A stretch of DNA of 64,000 nucleotides. It comes from Burkholderia puraquae. GTDB lineage: Bacteria > Pseudomonadota > Gammaproteobacteria > Burkholderiales > Burkholderiaceae. The DNA lies in contig NZ_NBYX01000004.1 in assembly GCF_002099195.1 (NCBI RefSeq), forward strand, positions 64 to 64,063, read 5' to 3'. A model generated the notes under the pieces. It worked only from the letters and a program-made list of their open reading frames with translations, was not told the DNA's origin and ran no database searches. Both the position numbers and the translations under genes were made by a program. This document shows, piece by piece, positions 27,127-38,348 of this stretch. Numbering within the stretch: position 1 is the stretch's first letter; every line of letters begins with the position of its first letter.

Positions 27127-27553
27127 GTCCTCACCTCAGCGAAGCTAACTCCGGTGCGCTGCCCTGCGCCGCGCACTCTTCAAGCACTCGATCATCGAGT
27201 GCCGGGTGGGGGCGTCCGGTTGGCCGGCAGCGGCGTTTCTGCTCTTCCGTCCGACGAAACCTGCGCCCTGTGCGCAAGGTAATGCACGAAGCGTGCCATG
27301 TCGGAGGTAATTCCCTCGAGAGCCGCTTGGCAGCGAGCTAACGGCTAAGTCAGCTAGGGGCGTATAAGACGCCAAAATAACCCGGCAGCAAATCGGGACA
27401 ATCACCAATCTTGTGCAGTTCGCCCGCGCTACGTGCGTTCGCGGATGTATTGCACCGCAGCGAAACATGTGGGGCGGGTGCCTGATTCGACATCGACACC
27501 GGATTCGCGCATTAAAATCGTGCATCGATATCGACGATTGATGAGGTCAGGAA
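27127..27553. other. Intergenic region upstream of the LysR gene
   Basis: 427 bases between two divergent genes. Apart from the inverted repeat at 27516-27539, no gene, RNA or terminator is supported. Short open frames here have no ribosome-binding sites or sensible composition. Confidence 0.5.
27516..27539 (+). promoter_or_regulatory. Inverted repeat just before the lysR start (possible autoregulatory site)
   Basis: AATCGT-N12-ACGATT with an inner ATCGAT, ending 14 bases before the LysR start codon. LysR proteins commonly repress their own promoters from such sites. No footprint-like evidence is available. Confidence 0.4.
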
Positions 27554-28456
27554 ATGAACGTCACGCTGCGCCAGCTTCGCGTCTTCATCGAGGTCGCGCG
27601 GCTCAAGAGTTTCAGTCGCGCGGGCGACGAGATCGGGCTCACGCAGTCCGCGGTCAGCCGCTGCGTGCGCGAGCTCGAGGCCGAGCTCGGGTTGAAGCTG
27701 ATCGACCGCACGACACGCGACGTGCAGCTGACCGATGTCGGCGCGAACCTGATCGCGAGTGTGTCCCGCCTGCTCGACGATCTCGACGACACGCTGCGCG
27801 AGATTCGCGAGATCGGCGAGCAACGTCGCGGGCGCGTGATCGTCGCGGCAAGCCCGACGATCGCCTGCCGGCTGATGCCGCGCGTGGTTGCGTCGTGCGA
27901 GCGCCAGTTTCCGTTCGTAACGCTGGGCTTGCGCGACGACGTGCAGAGCGATGTGTTGCGCAAGGTGAAGTCGAGCGAGGTCGATTTCGGCGTCGTGATC
28001 GGGCCGCTCACGGTGGCCGATCTCGTCTGCGAATCGCTGATGACCGATTCGTTTTGCCTGGTCGCGCGCGCCGACCATCCGCTCGCGGCGCGTGCCGAGG
28101 TGCCCTGGACGGCGCTGGACGGCGAGCGTCTCGTGCTCCTCGATCATGCGTCGGGAAGCCGGCCGCTGATCGATGCCGCGCTGGCCGCCCATCGCGTCAA
28201 CGCGACGGTCATGCAGGAGCTCGGGCATTCGGCGACCGTGTTCGGACTCGTCGAGGCTGGCGTCGGCGTGAGCGTGCAGCCGTGGCTATCGCTGCCGCTG
28301 CCTGCCGGCTCGACGCTCGTCGCACGGCCGCTCACGCCACGCACCGAGCGCACGGTCGAGCTGGTGCGCCGCCGCGACCGGTCGTTGTCGCCCGCTGCGC
28401 AGGCGATCTGGGAACTCGTGCGGCAGATGCCGGCGAGGGCGGAGGACCTCGACTGA
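27554..28456 (+). CDS. LysR family transcriptional regulator
   Basis: 300 residues with the N-terminal winged helix (MNVTLRQLRVFIEVARLKSFSRAGDEIGLTQSAVSRCVRELEAELG) and a two-lobe periplasmic-binding-like effector domain (GRVIVAASPTIACRLMPRVVASC onwards). TCAGGA precedes the ATG. It reads in the same direction as an aminotransferase gene 75 bases downstream, which it may regulate; the inducer is unknown. Confidence 0.92.
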   Translation: MNVTLRQLRVFIEVARLKSFSRAGDEIGLTQSAVSRCVRELEAELGLKLIDRTTRDVQLTDVGANLIASVSRLLDDLDDTLREIREIGEQRRGRVIVAASPTIACRLMPRVVASCERQFPFVTLGLRDDVQSDVLRKVKSSEVDFGVVIGPLTVADLVCESLMTDSFCLVARADHPLAARAEVPWTALDGERLVLLDHASGSRPLIDAALAAHRVNATVMQELGHSATVFGLVEAGVGVSVQPWLSLPLPAGSTLVARPLTPRTERTVELVRRRDRSLSPAAQAIWELVRQMPARAEDLD

Positions 28457-28531
28457 CGTACACCGGCGCGCGCCAGTCCGGCTTGCGGGCCGGTACACTA
28501 CGCGGATCGTGTTCCTCGATGGTGGTTTTCG

Positions 28532-29734
28532 ATGGTGCGTTCCGCAGATTCTCTTCCGGTGGCCGGCGCGCCGGCGGTGCGCGACGCGGTGCACGCGTTG
28601 CGTCCGTCGTTGATCCGGGAAGTGGCCAACGCCGGCTTTGGCGTGCCGGACATGCTGCCGTTCTGGTTCGGCGAATCCGATCGCGTGACGCCGGACTTCA
28701 TCCGCGACGCCGCAGCGGCGGCGCTGCGCGATGGCGCAACCTTCTACACGCACAATCTCGGTACCGCACCGTTGCGCGACGCGATCGCGGCCTACGTCAG
28801 CGCCCGTCACGGTGCAACGGCGGCCGACACGGTGGCCGTGACGAGTTCCGGCGTGAGCGCACTGATGCTGGCCGCGCAGATGCTGGTCGGTCCGGGCGAC
28901 CGCGTCGTCGCGGTCACGCCGCTGTGGCCGAATCTCGTGGAGATTCCGAAGATCCTTGGCGCGCGGGTCGAGTGCGTGCCGCTCGGCTATGGCGAGGCGG
29001 GCTGGCAGATCGATGTCGGGCAACTGCTTGCGGCACTGACGCCCGATACGCGGATGCTGCTGGTCAACTCGCCGAACAATCCGACCGGCTGGACGATGTC
29101 GCGCGACGATCAGCAAGTCGTACTCGCCCATTGCCGCCGCCACGGTATCTGGCTGGTTGCCGATGAGGTGTACGAGCGGCTCGCGTTCGACGCGGGCGGC
29201 GCGCCGTCGTTCCTCGACATTGCGTCGCGCGACGAGCGGGTCGTCGTCGTGAATTCGTTTTCGAAGGCATGGGCGATGACGGGCTGGCGCCTGGGATGGC
29301 TCGTTGCGCCGGCAGCGGTGATGGGCGACCTGTCGAAGCTTGTCGAATACAACACGTCGTGTGCGCCGGGCTTCGTGCAGGCCGCGGCTGAGGTCGCGCT
29401 GCGAGATGGCGAGCCGTTCGTGCAGTCGTTCGTCGCGGCGCTGCGCGATGCGCGCGATCACCTGGTTGCCGCGCTATGCACCCTGCCGGGCGTCGAGGTG
29501 CCGCCTCCACCGGGCGCGATGTACCTGTTCCTGCGCCTGCCGGGCGCGGCCGACAGTCTGGCCTTCTGCAAGACGCTGGTGCGCGAGGCGGGGCTCGGTC
29601 TCGCGCCTGGGCGGGCATTCGGCCCGGAGGGAGAAGGGTACGTGCGCTGGTGCTACGCATGTGATCCGGCACGACTCGACGCGGGTGTCGAGCGGCTGCG
29701 CCGGTTCCTCGCGCGTGGCGCGGCCATGCGCTGA
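28532..29734 (+). CDS. PLP-dependent class I/II aminotransferase
   Basis: 400 residues of fold-type I. Visible motifs are TFYTHNLGTAPLRDAIAAYVSARHG near the N-terminus, NSPNNPTGWTMS (substrate/PLP contact), the DEVYERL strand with its Asp, the Schiff-base Lys in SFSKAWAMTGWRLGW at about residue 243, and a C-terminal Arg region (EGYVRWCYACDPARL). It transfers amino groups between an amino acid and a 2-oxoacid; specificity is not evident. It lies directly after the LysR gene. Confidence 0.9.
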   Translation: MVRSADSLPVAGAPAVRDAVHALRPSLIREVANAGFGVPDMLPFWFGESDRVTPDFIRDAAAAALRDGATFYTHNLGTAPLRDAIAAYVSARHGATAADTVAVTSSGVSALMLAAQMLVGPGDRVVAVTPLWPNLVEIPKILGARVECVPLGYGEAGWQIDVGQLLAALTPDTRMLLVNSPNNPTGWTMSRDDQQVVLAHCRRHGIWLVADEVYERLAFDAGGAPSFLDIASRDERVVVVNSFSKAWAMTGWRLGWLVAPAAVMGDLSKLVEYNTSCAPGFVQAAAEVALRDGEPFVQSFVAALRDARDHLVAALCTLPGVEVPPPPGAMYLFLRLPGAADSLAFCKTLVREAGLGLAPGRAFGPEGEGYVRWCYACDPARLDAGVERLRRFLARGAAMR

Positions 29735-29785
29735 AGCGGGGCCGGAGCGGACTCGGTGCGCTGCCGGCAGCCCGTTCAGCTCATC

Positions 29786-29814
29786 TTTACGCACCGGGCA
29801 ATTTTGCGTAATAT
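29786..29814 (+). promoter_or_regulatory. Possible promoter of scpB-rluB
   Basis: TTTACG (29786-29791) and TAATAT (29809-29814), 17 bases apart, about 190 bases before scpB. Each element has four of six consensus bases. Confidence 0.45.
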
Positions 29815-30006
29815 GGCGCTCAGTCACGCGGTTCCGTCGTTGAGCCGTGCTGTTCCGTCCGGTTTGGGCCTGGCCTGAAGTTGGTTCGCCGCCCCCGGTT
29901 CGTGCTCCCATCAATATGACCGATCAGAATCGGGCGAGCGCGTCTTCCGTTCCTTTCGTCTGTTTGTTGATCCGGTTCGTTTGACCACAGGGTCTGGCCT
30001 AGCTGC

Positions 30007-31038
30007 ATGAATACCCAAGAGGCGAAGATCGTCCTCGAGACTGCTTTGATCTGCGCGCAGGAACCGCTGAAACTCGGCGATTTGCGCAAGCTCTTTGCCG
30101 ACGGCGTGTCGGCTGACACGGTCCGCACGTTGCTCGAAGATCTGAAACAGGATTGGTCCGGCCGCGGCGTCGAACTGGTGGCGCTGGCGACCGGATGGCG
30201 CTTCCAGAGCAAGCCGGCGATGCGTCACTACCTGGATCGTCTGCATCCCGAGAAGCCGCCGAAATATTCGCGCGCGGTGCTCGAAACGCTCGCGATCATC
30301 GCGTACCGGCAACCCGTCACGCGCGGCGACATCGAAGAGATTCGCGGTGTCACGGTCAATACGCAGGTGGTCAAGCAACTCGAGGATCGCGGCTGGATCG
30401 AAGTAATCGGTCATCGCGACGTGCCGGGGCGGCCGGCGCTGTACGCGACGACCAAGCAGTTCCTCGACGATCTCGGCCTGAAGGCGCTCGATGATCTGCC
30501 TGCGCTCGAAGAGCCGGCCGCGAACATCGAGGCTGCGCTGCTGGCGCAGCAGGCAATGGATTTCGACGGGGACATGCCGGCTGCCGACGACGCAGCGGGC
30601 GACGCGCCGCACGCGGATGAGGCATCAGCTGGTCAATCGGCGGGATTGCCGGGAGATCCGGCGGCCGACATCGTGTCGGCGCAGGAAATCCCGAGCCGCG
30701 ATACGCTTGGTGCTGATCGCGTGCAAGCGGAACAATTGGAACAGGCTGGCGCCGAAGCAGTGCCGGCCGGTGTGCAGCCCGAGCCGCTGCGCGCGGATTG
30801 GAGCGAGGAAGATCGCAAGCCGGCTGCCGAAGCGGTTGCCGGAGACGGAGCGGAAGCGGCCGGCGACACGCCCGGCGAGGCCGGTCAGGCCGACGCCTCC
30901 CGTTCCTGTCCCGCGGACGGCGAGATGCTGGACGACTCGTCCGACAGTCTCGCCGATGCCGTACGAAGCGCCAGTGCACCCATCGGTGCCGACGCGCTGC
31001 CGGACGACGAAGCAGAACCCAAACAGCGTCGCGCCTGA
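30007..31038 (+). CDS. scpB: Segregation and condensation protein B
   Basis: Winged-helix subunit that links ScpA kleisin and SMC in chromosome segregation. The conserved part is residues 1-180 ([81 protein letters not shown]). The remaining about 160 residues form an acidic, Ala/Glu/Asp-rich disordered tail absent from short homologues. The order scpB-rluB recurs in many bacteria, and the reading frames are only 60 bases apart. Confidence 0.94.
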   Translation: MNTQEAKIVLETALICAQEPLKLGDLRKLFADGVSADTVRTLLEDLKQDWSGRGVELVALATGWRFQSKPAMRHYLDRLHPEKPPKYSRAVLETLAIIAYRQPVTRGDIEEIRGVTVNTQVVKQLEDRGWIEVIGHRDVPGRPALYATTKQFLDDLGLKALDDLPALEEPAANIEAALLAQQAMDFDGDMPAADDAAGDAPHADEASAGQSAGLPGDPAADIVSAQEIPSRDTLGADRVQAEQLEQAGAEAVPAGVQPEPLRADWSEEDRKPAAEAVAGDGAEAAGDTPGEAGQADASRSCPADGEMLDDSSDSLADAVRSASAPIGADALPDDEAEPKQRRA

Positions 31039-31098
31039 TCGCGGCCAACTTCTTGCCGCGCCCGCGCCGGGCGCGAGACCTGACATTTTGAGGTTGTT

Positions 31099-32853
31099 TT
31101 GACAGATATCCACGATATTGAATCGTCCGCGCCTGCCGTGCAGGCAGCGCGTGCCGACGATGCACCGGAGCAGGGCGCTCCGGCCGAGGGTGGCGACGAG
31201 CGTCCCCGCCGCGGTCTGCGGCGAGGCCCGCGCAGCCTGATCGCGCGGCGTCGCGCGGCGGCCAAGTCGAAGGGCGCCGAAGGCGAGCCGCAAGGCGGCG
31301 AAGGCACTGACGTGCAGGCGCCCGAGGCTGCCGAAGCGCAACCGGCACGTGCACCGCGCAAGGAAGGTGCGGCCAAGGGCGGTCGCAAGCCGGCCGCCAA
31401 GCGCGAAGGCGCGGCCAAGGGTGCCCAGGGCGGCCAAAGCCGCCGCGGCGGCGCACCGAAGGTTGAAGGCGGCCCGGCGAAGGCGGAAGGCGATGCGTCC
31501 GAGGACGAACTGTTCGCATACGTGACGTCGCCGGCATTTGACGCGGACAACTCCGCAGGCGGTAGCGGCGTGCGTGCACCGATGCTGCGTCGCGGCCGCA
31601 ACCAGCCGGCGAACAAGCGCGTGCTGTCGCCGGACGACGACGCGCCGAAGCTCCACAAGGTGCTGGCGGAAGCGGGCATGGGCTCGCGCCGCGAAATGGA
31701 AGAGCTGATCGTCGCCGGCCGCGTGTCGGTGAACGGAGAGCCGGCGCACATCGGCCAGCGCATCATGCCGACCGACCAGGTGCGAATCAACGGCAAGCCG
31801 GTCAAGCGCAAGCTGCCGAACAAGCCGCCGCGCGTGCTGCTGTACCACAAGCCGACGGGCGAGATCGTCAGCCACGCGGATCCGGAAGGCCGTCCGTCGG
31901 TGTTCGACCGCCTGCCGCCGATGAAAACGGCGAAATGGCTCGCGGTGGGCCGCCTCGACTTCAATACCGAAGGTCTGCTGATGCTGACGACTTCGGGCGA
32001 CCTCGCAAACCGCTTCATGCATCCGCGCTACAGCGTCGAGCGCGAGTACGCGGTGCGCGTCGTCGGCGAGCTGGCCGAAGGCATGCGGCAAAAGCTGCTG
32101 CACGGCGTCGAGCTCGATGACGGCCCGGCGAACTTCCTGCGCATCCGCGACGGTGGCGGCGAGGGTACGAACCACTGGTATCACGTCGCGCTGGCCGAGG
32201 GCCGCAACCGCGAAGTGCGCCGGATGTTCGAGGCGGTCGGCCTGATGGTGAGCCGCCTGATCCGTACGCGTCACGGCCCGATTCCGCTGCCGCGCGGTTT
32301 GAAGCGCGGCCGCTGGGAGGAACTCGACGATGCGGAAGTGCGCAAGCTGATGGCGACCGTCGGCCTGAAGGCGCCGTCCGAGGAGAAGGGCAAGCGCGGC
32401 GGTGCCGGCCAGGCCGAGCGTCGCCAGCCCGATCCGATGCAGACGTCGATGGGCTTCATCGGCCGGGAGCCGGTGCTGACGACGCACGGGCAGCTGGATC
32501 AGCCGCGTCGCGGCGGCGGTCGCCGTGGCGGGCCGGGCCTGCCGGGCCTGAGTGGCTACGGCAGCCTGCCGGTCGCGCCGTCGGGCTACGGTAATCGCGC
32601 CGGCGGCGGCCGAGATGGCAACCGTGCTGGCGGTGGGCGCGATGGCAATCGCGCTGGTGGTGGTCGTGGCGATGTCGACGGCAACCGCGCGTCGTATGGC
32701 GCTGGCCCCAAGCGCGACGGTGCGGGTCCCAAGCGCGGCGGCAGCAAGGGCGGCAACCGCAACCCGAACGGCAATCGTGCCGAGGGCGCCGGCAGCAGCG
32801 GCGGCCCGCGCGGCGGCCAGCGCCCGCAGCGCAGCCGCACGCGCAGCCGCTGA
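31099..32853 (+). CDS. rluB: 23S rRNA pseudouridine synthase RluB, with long basic extensions
   Basis: Isomerises a uridine in 23S rRNA (U2605 in E. coli). The 584 residues contain an S4 RNA-binding domain ([29 protein letters not shown], about 190-240) and the RsuA-type catalytic core with Asp in [19 protein letters not shown] near residue 287. About 185 residues of Lys/Arg/Ala/Gly-rich sequence precede it, and about 130 Gly/Arg/Asn-rich residues (RAGGGRDGN-type repeats) follow. E. coli RluB is about half as long. The start is a TTG at 31099 with GAGG (31090-31093) before it; no ATG is available. Confidence 0.92.
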   Translation: MTDIHDIESSAPAVQAARADDAPEQGAPAEGGDERPRRGLRRGPRSLIARRRAAAKSKGAEGEPQGGEGTDVQAPEAAEAQPARAPRKEGAAKGGRKPAAKREGAAKGAQGGQSRRGGAPKVEGGPAKAEGDASEDELFAYVTSPAFDADNSAGGSGVRAPMLRRGRNQPANKRVLSPDDDAPKLHKVLAEAGMGSRREMEELIVAGRVSVNGEPAHIGQRIMPTDQVRINGKPVKRKLPNKPPRVLLYHKPTGEIVSHADPEGRPSVFDRLPPMKTAKWLAVGRLDFNTEGLLMLTTSGDLANRFMHPRYSVEREYAVRVVGELAEGMRQKLLHGVELDDGPANFLRIRDGGGEGTNHWYHVALAEGRNREVRRMFEAVGLMVSRLIRTRHGPIPLPRGLKRGRWEELDDAEVRKLMATVGLKAPSEEKGKRGGAGQAERRQPDPMQTSMGFIGREPVLTTHGQLDQPRRGGGRRGGPGLPGLSGYGSLPVAPSGYGNRAGGGRDGNRAGGGRDGNRAGGGRGDVDGNRASYGAGPKRDGAGPKRGGSKGGNRNPNGNRAEGAGSSGGPRGGQRPQRSRTRSR

Positions 32854-33074
32854 GCGTCAGGCATGCGGCGGCGTAAAGCCGCCGGCGTGCCGGCCGGTCT
32901 TGTCGGCGCGACGCATTGCGTTGATTGCCTTCGATCGTATATATGTCGTTCGGCGCTGCGTGGCCACCGGCATAACCGATCCCCGGCGTGTCACGATGGC
33001 GCCGGTTGATCGTGCAGCCCGATTTCGCATTTTGGGTCCGTAAAGGCAGGGGCACGCTGCTTTTACCGGCTGGC

Positions 33075-33103
33075 TTGGCGTTTGCGCCAAAAATCGCTAT
33101 AAT
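33075..33103 (+). promoter_or_regulatory. Sigma-70 promoter of the rimP-nusA-infB operon
   Basis: TTGGCG (33075-33080) and TATAAT (33098-33103), spacing 17. The predicted start is near 33110, giving a 180-base leader that contains a terminator. Confidence 0.78.
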
Positions 33104-33109
33104 CGCGGA

Positions 33110-33188
33110 GTCGCTGGGCGTACGGATTCAATGTGCGGCTCAGGTGCGACCACCAGTAAGAAGATGGGCGTTCCGCCCATTTTTTTTT
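33110..33188 (+). promoter_or_regulatory. Leader RNA with terminator before rimP (possible attenuator)
   Basis: About 79 bases from the promoter to a terminator at 33164-33188 (ATGGGCG-TTC-CGCCCAT then nine T). It includes the long-range pairing GTCGC/GCGAC (around 33111 and 33146). The remaining 102 bases to the GTG of rimP contain no other promoter of similar quality, so the operon must be reached by read-through. Enterobacteria have a tRNA or a conserved leader here; neither is recognisable. Confidence 0.55.
33164..33188 (+). terminator. Rho-independent terminator inside the rimP leader
   Basis: A perfect 7-bp stem ATGGGCG/CGCCCAT, loop TTC, followed by T9. Confidence 0.88.
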
Positions 33189-33290
33189 GCTGAAACGGTT
33201 AGGCATCTCGGGTAGCGCTTCCTGCGCCGGCTAAGGCGCGCGCCCGCGGGTGAATCGCGAGCGGCGGGCGCGAACACCTGAGAGGACACA

Positions 33291-33749
33291 GTGCAACTGA
33301 CGGAACTGATAGAAACCACGGTCACCGGGCTCGGCTACGAGCTGGTGGATCTCGAGCGCACCGGGCGCGGCATGCTTTGCATCTATATCGATCAGCCTGC
33401 CGGCATCTCGCTCGAAGATTGCGAAAAGGTCACGCGTCAGCTCCAGCACGTCTTGACGGTCGAAAACATCGATTACGAACGGCTCGAAGTCTCGTCCCCG
33501 GGGCTCGACCGCCCGTTGAAGAAGCTGGCCGACTTCGAGCGCTTCGCTGGCAGCGAAGTTTCCGTGACCTTGAAAAAGCCGCTGGACGGGCGCAAGACGT
33601 ACCGGGGCATTCTGCACGCGCCGAATGGCGAAACGATCGGTTTGGAATTTGAGAGGAAGAAGGGCGAGGCGGCCATGCTGGATTTCACGCTGGCCGATAT
33701 CGACAAAGCCCGCCTGATTCCGCAAGTTGACTTTAGGAGCCGCAAATAA
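33291..33749 (+). CDS. rimP: Ribosome maturation factor RimP
   Basis: Needed for 30S assembly. 152 residues from a GTG start preceded by GAGAGGAC; no ATG fits. Family features are [25 protein letters not shown] at the start, the [33 protein letters not shown] core, and a C-terminal Sm-like domain ([24 protein letters not shown]). Its stop codon overlaps the nusA start (TAATG), indicating coupling. Confidence 0.96.
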   Translation: MQLTELIETTVTGLGYELVDLERTGRGMLCIYIDQPAGISLEDCEKVTRQLQHVLTVENIDYERLEVSSPGLDRPLKKLADFERFAGSEVSVTLKKPLDGRKTYRGILHAPNGETIGLEFERKKGEAAMLDFTLADIDKARLIPQVDFRSRK

Positions 33750-35224
33750 TGAGTCGCGAAGTGTTGATGCTGGTGGATGCGCTGGCGCGCGAGAAAAACG
33801 TCGACAAGGATGTGGTGCTGGGCGCCCTCGAGGCTGCGCTCGCGTCCGCTTCCAAGAAGCTGTTCGACGAAGGCGCCGAAATTCGCGTCCATATCGATCG
33901 CGAAAGCGGCGAGCACGAAACCTTCCGTCGCTGGCTCGTCGTTCCCGACGAGGCAGGCTTGCAGGAGCCGGATCGTGAGATCCTGCTGTTCGAAGCACGT
34001 GAGCAGAATGCCGACGTCGAAGTCGGCGAGTATGTCGAGGAACCCGTTCCGTCGATCGAGTTCGGTCGCATCGGCGCGCAGGCCGCGAAGCAGGTGATCC
34101 TGCAGAAGGTGCGCGACGCCGAGCGCGAGCAGATCCTGAACGACTACCTCGAGCGTGGTGAAAAGATCATGACGGGTACGGTGAAGCGCCTCGACAAGGG
34201 CAACTTCATCGTCGAATCGGGCCGTGTCGAGGCGCTGCTGCGCCGCGATCAGCTGATCCCGAAGGAAAACCTGCGCGTGGGCGACCGCGTGCGCGCGTAC
34301 ATCGCGAAGGTCGACCGCACCGCGCGCGGCCCGCAGATCGAGCTGTCGCGTACGGCGCCCGAGTTCCTGATGAAGCTGTTCGAGATGGAAGTGCCGGAAA
34401 TCGAGCAGGGCCTGCTCGAGATCAAGGCGGCCGCCCGCGATCCGGGCGTGCGCGCGAAGATCGGCGTCATCGCGTATGACAAGCGGATCGATCCGATCGG
34501 CACCTGCGTCGGCATCCGCGGTTCCCGCGTGCAGGCCGTGCGCAACGAGCTCGGTGGCGAAAACATCGACATCGTGCTATGGTCGGAGGATCCCGCCCAG
34601 TTCGTGATCGGCGCGCTCGCGCCGGCAGCTGTCCAGTCGATTGTCGTCGATGAAGAAAAGCACTCGATGGACGTCGTCGTCGACGAGAACGAGCTGGCTG
34701 TCGCGATCGGCCGCAGCGGTCAGAACGTTCGCCTTGCAGGCGAACTGACCGGCTGGCAGATCAACATCATGACGCCGGACGAATCCGCCCTGAAGCAGGG
34801 TGAAGAGCGCGACCGGCTGCGTGCGCTGTTCATGGCGCGTCTCGACGTCGACGAAGAAGTTGCCGACATCCTGATTGACGAAGGCTTCACGAGCCTGGAA
34901 GAGATCGCCTACGTGCCGCTCAACGAAATGCTTGAAATCGAGGCGTTCGACGAGGATACCGTGCACGAACTGCGCAATCGCGCACGCGACGCGCTGTTGA
35001 CGATGGCGATCGCGAACGAAGAAAAGGTCGAGAACGCAGCGCTGGATCTCAAGAGCCTCGACGGCATCACGCCGGAGCTGCTCGCGAAGCTGGCCGAACA
35101 CGGCGTGCAGACGCGCGACGATCTCGCCGAGCTGGCTGTGGATGAACTGGTCGACATGACCGGGATGGAAGAGGATGCCGCTAAGGCGTTGATCATGAAA
35201 GCACGTGAACACTGGTTCCAGTGA
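33749..35224 (+). CDS. nusA: Transcription termination/antitermination factor NusA
   Basis: Binds RNA polymerase and nascent RNA, controlling pausing and termination. 491 residues: N-terminal RNAP-binding domain ([23 protein letters not shown]), S1 ([20 protein letters not shown]), KH1 and KH2 ([49 protein letters not shown]) and two C-terminal helix-hairpin-helix acidic repeats. The upstream leader terminator and NusA's known role in termination suggest feedback on its own operon; that is inference. Confidence 0.97.
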   Translation: MSREVLMLVDALAREKNVDKDVVLGALEAALASASKKLFDEGAEIRVHIDRESGEHETFRRWLVVPDEAGLQEPDREILLFEAREQNADVEVGEYVEEPVPSIEFGRIGAQAAKQVILQKVRDAEREQILNDYLERGEKIMTGTVKRLDKGNFIVESGRVEALLRRDQLIPKENLRVGDRVRAYIAKVDRTARGPQIELSRTAPEFLMKLFEMEVPEIEQGLLEIKAAARDPGVRAKIGVIAYDKRIDPIGTCVGIRGSRVQAVRNELGGENIDIVLWSEDPAQFVIGALAPAAVQSIVVDEEKHSMDVVVDENELAVAIGRSGQNVRLAGELTGWQINIMTPDESALKQGEERDRLRALFMARLDVDEEVADILIDEGFTSLEEIAYVPLNEMLEIEAFDEDTVHELRNRARDALLTMAIANEEKVENAALDLKSLDGITPELLAKLAEHGVQTRDDLAELAVDELVDMTGMEEDAAKALIMKAREHWFQ

Positions 35225-35315
35225 GAAATGACCATGGCGCACTGATTTGATGGCGGCCGTATGGCCTGACCCGATGCTAACCGCAAGGAATCGGTCCTTG
35301 CACTAAGAGGAATGA

Positions 35316-38234
35316 ATGGCGAGTAACAACGTAGCCCAATTTGCCGCGGAACTGAAAATGCCTGCTGGTGTGCTGCTCGAACAGCTGCAGGCAGCGGGCG
35401 TCCAGAAAGCGAGTGAAGACGATGCGCTGTCCGAAACGGACAAGGCGCGTCTGCTCGATCATTTGCGCAAGTCGCACGGCGCAACCGACGGCGACAAGCG
35501 CAAGATCACGCTGACCCGCAAGCATACGTCGGAGATCAAGCAATCTGACGCGACGGGCAAGGCTCGCACCATTCAGGTCGAGGTCCGCAAGAAGCGTACG
35601 TTCGTCAAGCGCGACGACGTGAGCGAGGGTGCGGAACAGGGTCAGGCGCAGGTCGCCGAAGCGGACGACGATGCAGAACTGAAGCGTCGCGAGGAAGAGG
35701 CGCGCCGCGAGGCCGAGCTGCTCGAGAAGCAGGCGCAGGAACTGCGCGAGCGTCAGGAACGCCTCGAGCGCGAGGAAGCAGAGCGCCGCGCCCGCGAGGA
35801 AGCGGCTGAAGCCGAGCGCCGTCGCGCCGAGGAAGAGGCCGCGGCGAAGCGTGTCGCGGCCGAAGCTGCGGCAGCACAGCAGCAGGCAGCCGCGCAGCAG
35901 GCCGCTGCAGCCGAACAGGAAGTGGCAAGCACGCAGTCCGCGCAGGACGAAGCACGCGCAGCCGCCGAACGTGCGGCGCAGCGCGAAGCGGCGAAGAAGG
36001 CTGAAGACGCTGCCCGCGAGGCGGCGGACAAGGCGCGCGCCGAGCAGGAAGAGATCAGCAAGCGTCGTGCGGCGGCAGAAGCCGAAGCGCGTGCGATTCG
36101 CGAAATGATGAACACGCCGCGCAAGGCCGTGGTCAAGGCAGTCGAGCCGCCGAAGCCGGTCGAGCCGCCGAAGCCGGCCGAAGCGAAGGGCACGCTGCAC
36201 AAGCCGGCAAAGCCGGAAGGTGCGCAGGCGCGTCCGGCCGTGAAGAAGCCGGCCGGTGCAGCACCGGCAACGACGCAAGCGCCGGCAGGCGCGGGCGATC
36301 GCAACAAGAAGCCGGGCGCAGGCAAGGGCGGCTGGCAGGACGACGCGTCGAAGCGTCGCGGTATCAAGACGCGCGGCGATTCGAGCGGCGGCGTCGACCG
36401 CGGCTGGCGCGGCGGCCCGAAGGGTCGCGGCCGTCACCAGGACAGCGCATCGTCGTTCCAGGCGCCGACCGAGCCGATCGTCCGTGAAGTGCACGTGCCG
36501 GAAACCGTGTCGGTTGCCGATCTCGCGCACAAGATGTCGATCAAGGCCTCCGAAGTCATCAAGGTGATGATGAAGATGGGCCAGATGGTCACGATCAACC
36601 AGGTGCTGGACCAGGAAACGGCGATGATCGTCGTCGAGGAACTGGGCCACCGCGCGGTTGCCGCGAAGCTGGACGATCCGGAAGCGCTGCTCGTCGAAGG
36701 CGAAACCGGTACCGATGCGGAGCAACTGCCGCGTCCGCCGGTCGTCACGGTGATGGGTCACGTCGACCACGGCAAGACCTCGCTGCTCGACTACATCCGC
36801 CGCGCGAAGGTTGCCGCAGGCGAAGCGGGCGGCATTACGCAGCATATCGGCGCCTATCACGTCGATACGCCGCGTGGCGTCATCACGTTCCTCGATACAC
36901 CGGGTCACGAAGCGTTCACGGCAATGCGTGCACGCGGCGCGAAGGCGACCGACATCGTGGTGCTGGTGGTGGCGGCTGACGACGGCGTGATGCCGCAGAC
37001 GAAGGAAGCCATCGCTCACGCGAAGGCGGGTGGCGTGCCGATCGTCGTCGCGATCAACAAGATCGACAAGCCGGATGCGAACACCGACCGCGTCAAGCAG
37101 GAACTGGTCGCGGAAGGCGTCGTGCCGGAAGAATACGGTGGCGATTCGCCGTTCGTGCCGGTGTCGGCAAAGACGGGCGCGGGCATCGACGATCTGCTCG
37201 AGAACGTGCTGCTGCAAGCCGAAGTGCTGGAATTGAAGGCGCCGATCGAAGCACCGGCCAAGGGCATCGTGATCGAAGCGAAGCTCGACAAGGGCAAGGG
37301 CCCGGTCGCGACGATCCTCGTGCAGTCCGGTACGCTGAACCGCGGCGATATCGTGCTGGCGGGTACGGCCTACGGCCGCGTGCGCGCGATGCTCGACGAG
37401 AACGGCAAGCCGACGAAGGAAGCCGGCCCGTCGATCCCGGTCGAAATCCAGGGTCTGTCGGAAGTGCCGGGTGCGGGCGAGGAAGTGATCGTGCTGCCGG
37501 ACGAGCGCAAGGCGCGTGAAATCGCGCTGTTCCGTCAGGGCAAGTTCCGCGACGTGAAGCTTGCGAAGCAGCAGGCCGCGAAGCTGGAAAGCATGCTCGA
37601 GCAGATGGGCGAAGGCGAAGTGCAGAACCTGCCGCTCATCATCAAGGCGGACGTGCAGGGCTCGCAGGAAGCACTCGTGCAGTCGCTGCTCAAGCTGTCG
37701 ACCGACGAAGTGCGCGTGCAGATCGTGCACAGCGCGGTTGGCGGCATCAGCGAAAACGACGTCAACCTCGCAACGGCATCGAAGGCGGTCATCATCGGCT
37801 TCAACACGCGTGCGGATGCACAGGCGCGCAAGCTGGCCGAGTCGAATGGCATCGATATCCGCTACTACAACATCATCTACGACGCCGTGGATGAGGTGAA
37901 GGCGGCAATGTCGGGCATGCTGGCGCCGGAGAAGCGCGAAGTCATCACCGGTATGGTCGAGGTGCGCCAGGTCTTCAAGGTGCCGAAGGTTGGCACGGTT
38001 GCAGGCTGTATGGTCACGGACGGTATCGTCAAGCGCTCGTCGTCGGTTCGCGTGCTGCGCAACAACGTCGTGATCTTCACGGGCGAACTCGAATCGCTGA
38101 AGCGCTTCAAGGACGACGTGAAGGAAGTGAAGCAAGGCTTCGAGTGCGGTATGTCGGTGAAGAATTTCAACGACGTCGTCGAAGGCGACCAGTTCGAAGT
38201 CTTCGAAGTGACCGAAGTCGCGCGTACGCTGTAA
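35316..38234 (+). CDS. infB: Translation initiation factor IF-2
   Basis: GTPase that delivers initiator tRNA to the 30S subunit. 972 residues. The N-terminal IF2-N motif ([25 protein letters not shown]) is followed by about 350 residues of charged Glu/Arg/Ala-rich coiled coil and Lys/Pro/Ala linker. A second IF2-N ([23 protein letters not shown]) and the G domain (GHVDHGKTS near residue 480, [22 protein letters not shown]) precede the C1/C2 fMet-tRNA binding domains. AAGAGGAA lies before the ATG. The long N-terminus is typical of beta- and gammaproteobacteria. Confidence 0.97.
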   Translation: MASNNVAQFAAELKMPAGVLLEQLQAAGVQKASEDDALSETDKARLLDHLRKSHGATDGDKRKITLTRKHTSEIKQSDATGKARTIQVEVRKKRTFVKRDDVSEGAEQGQAQVAEADDDAELKRREEEARREAELLEKQAQELRERQERLEREEAERRAREEAAEAERRRAEEEAAAKRVAAEAAAAQQQAAAQQAAAAEQEVASTQSAQDEARAAAERAAQREAAKKAEDAAREAADKARAEQEEISKRRAAAEAEARAIREMMNTPRKAVVKAVEPPKPVEPPKPAEAKGTLHKPAKPEGAQARPAVKKPAGAAPATTQAPAGAGDRNKKPGAGKGGWQDDASKRRGIKTRGDSSGGVDRGWRGGPKGRGRHQDSASSFQAPTEPIVREVHVPETVSVADLAHKMSIKASEVIKVMMKMGQMVTINQVLDQETAMIVVEELGHRAVAAKLDDPEALLVEGETGTDAEQLPRPPVVTVMGHVDHGKTSLLDYIRRAKVAAGEAGGITQHIGAYHVDTPRGVITFLDTPGHEAFTAMRARGAKATDIVVLVVAADDGVMPQTKEAIAHAKAGGVPIVVAINKIDKPDANTDRVKQELVAEGVVPEEYGGDSPFVPVSAKTGAGIDDLLENVLLQAEVLELKAPIEAPAKGIVIEAKLDKGKGPVATILVQSGTLNRGDIVLAGTAYGRVRAMLDENGKPTKEAGPSIPVEIQGLSEVPGAGEEVIVLPDERKAREIALFRQGKFRDVKLAKQQAAKLESMLEQMGEGEVQNLPLIIKADVQGSQEALVQSLLKLSTDEVRVQIVHSAVGGISENDVNLATASKAVIIGFNTRADAQARKLAESNGIDIRYYNIIYDAVDEVKAAMSGMLAPEKREVITGMVEVRQVFKVPKVGTVAGCMVTDGIVKRSSSVRVLRNNVVIFTGELESLKRFKDDVKEVKQGFECGMSVKNFNDVVEGDQFEVFEVTEVARTL

Positions 38235-38253
38235 CCCTCGCGCATCGGCTCAT

Positions 38254-38288
38254 GGGCGGGGCAGGCTTGGGCCTGTCCCGCCCATTTT
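38254..38288 (+). terminator. Terminator-like hairpin between infB and rbfA
   Basis: GGGCGGGGCAGGC-TTGG-GCCTGTCCCGCCC, a 13-bp stem with one G-T pair, then ATTTT. The short T-run allows read-through; rbfA may also have its own promoter. Confidence 0.65.
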
Positions 38289-38348
38289 CATGGTGGCGTG
38301 CCAACACTGGCCGCCGCTTTATCCTGATAAACGGATCACGGATCGATC

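Noticed and set aside
35277-38135. A 952-codon minus-strand frame across infB
   Set aside because: Shadow of infB, with no ribosome-binding site and nonsensical composition. The same reasoning applies to the 930- and 914-codon antisense frames over sucA and sucB-lpdA.
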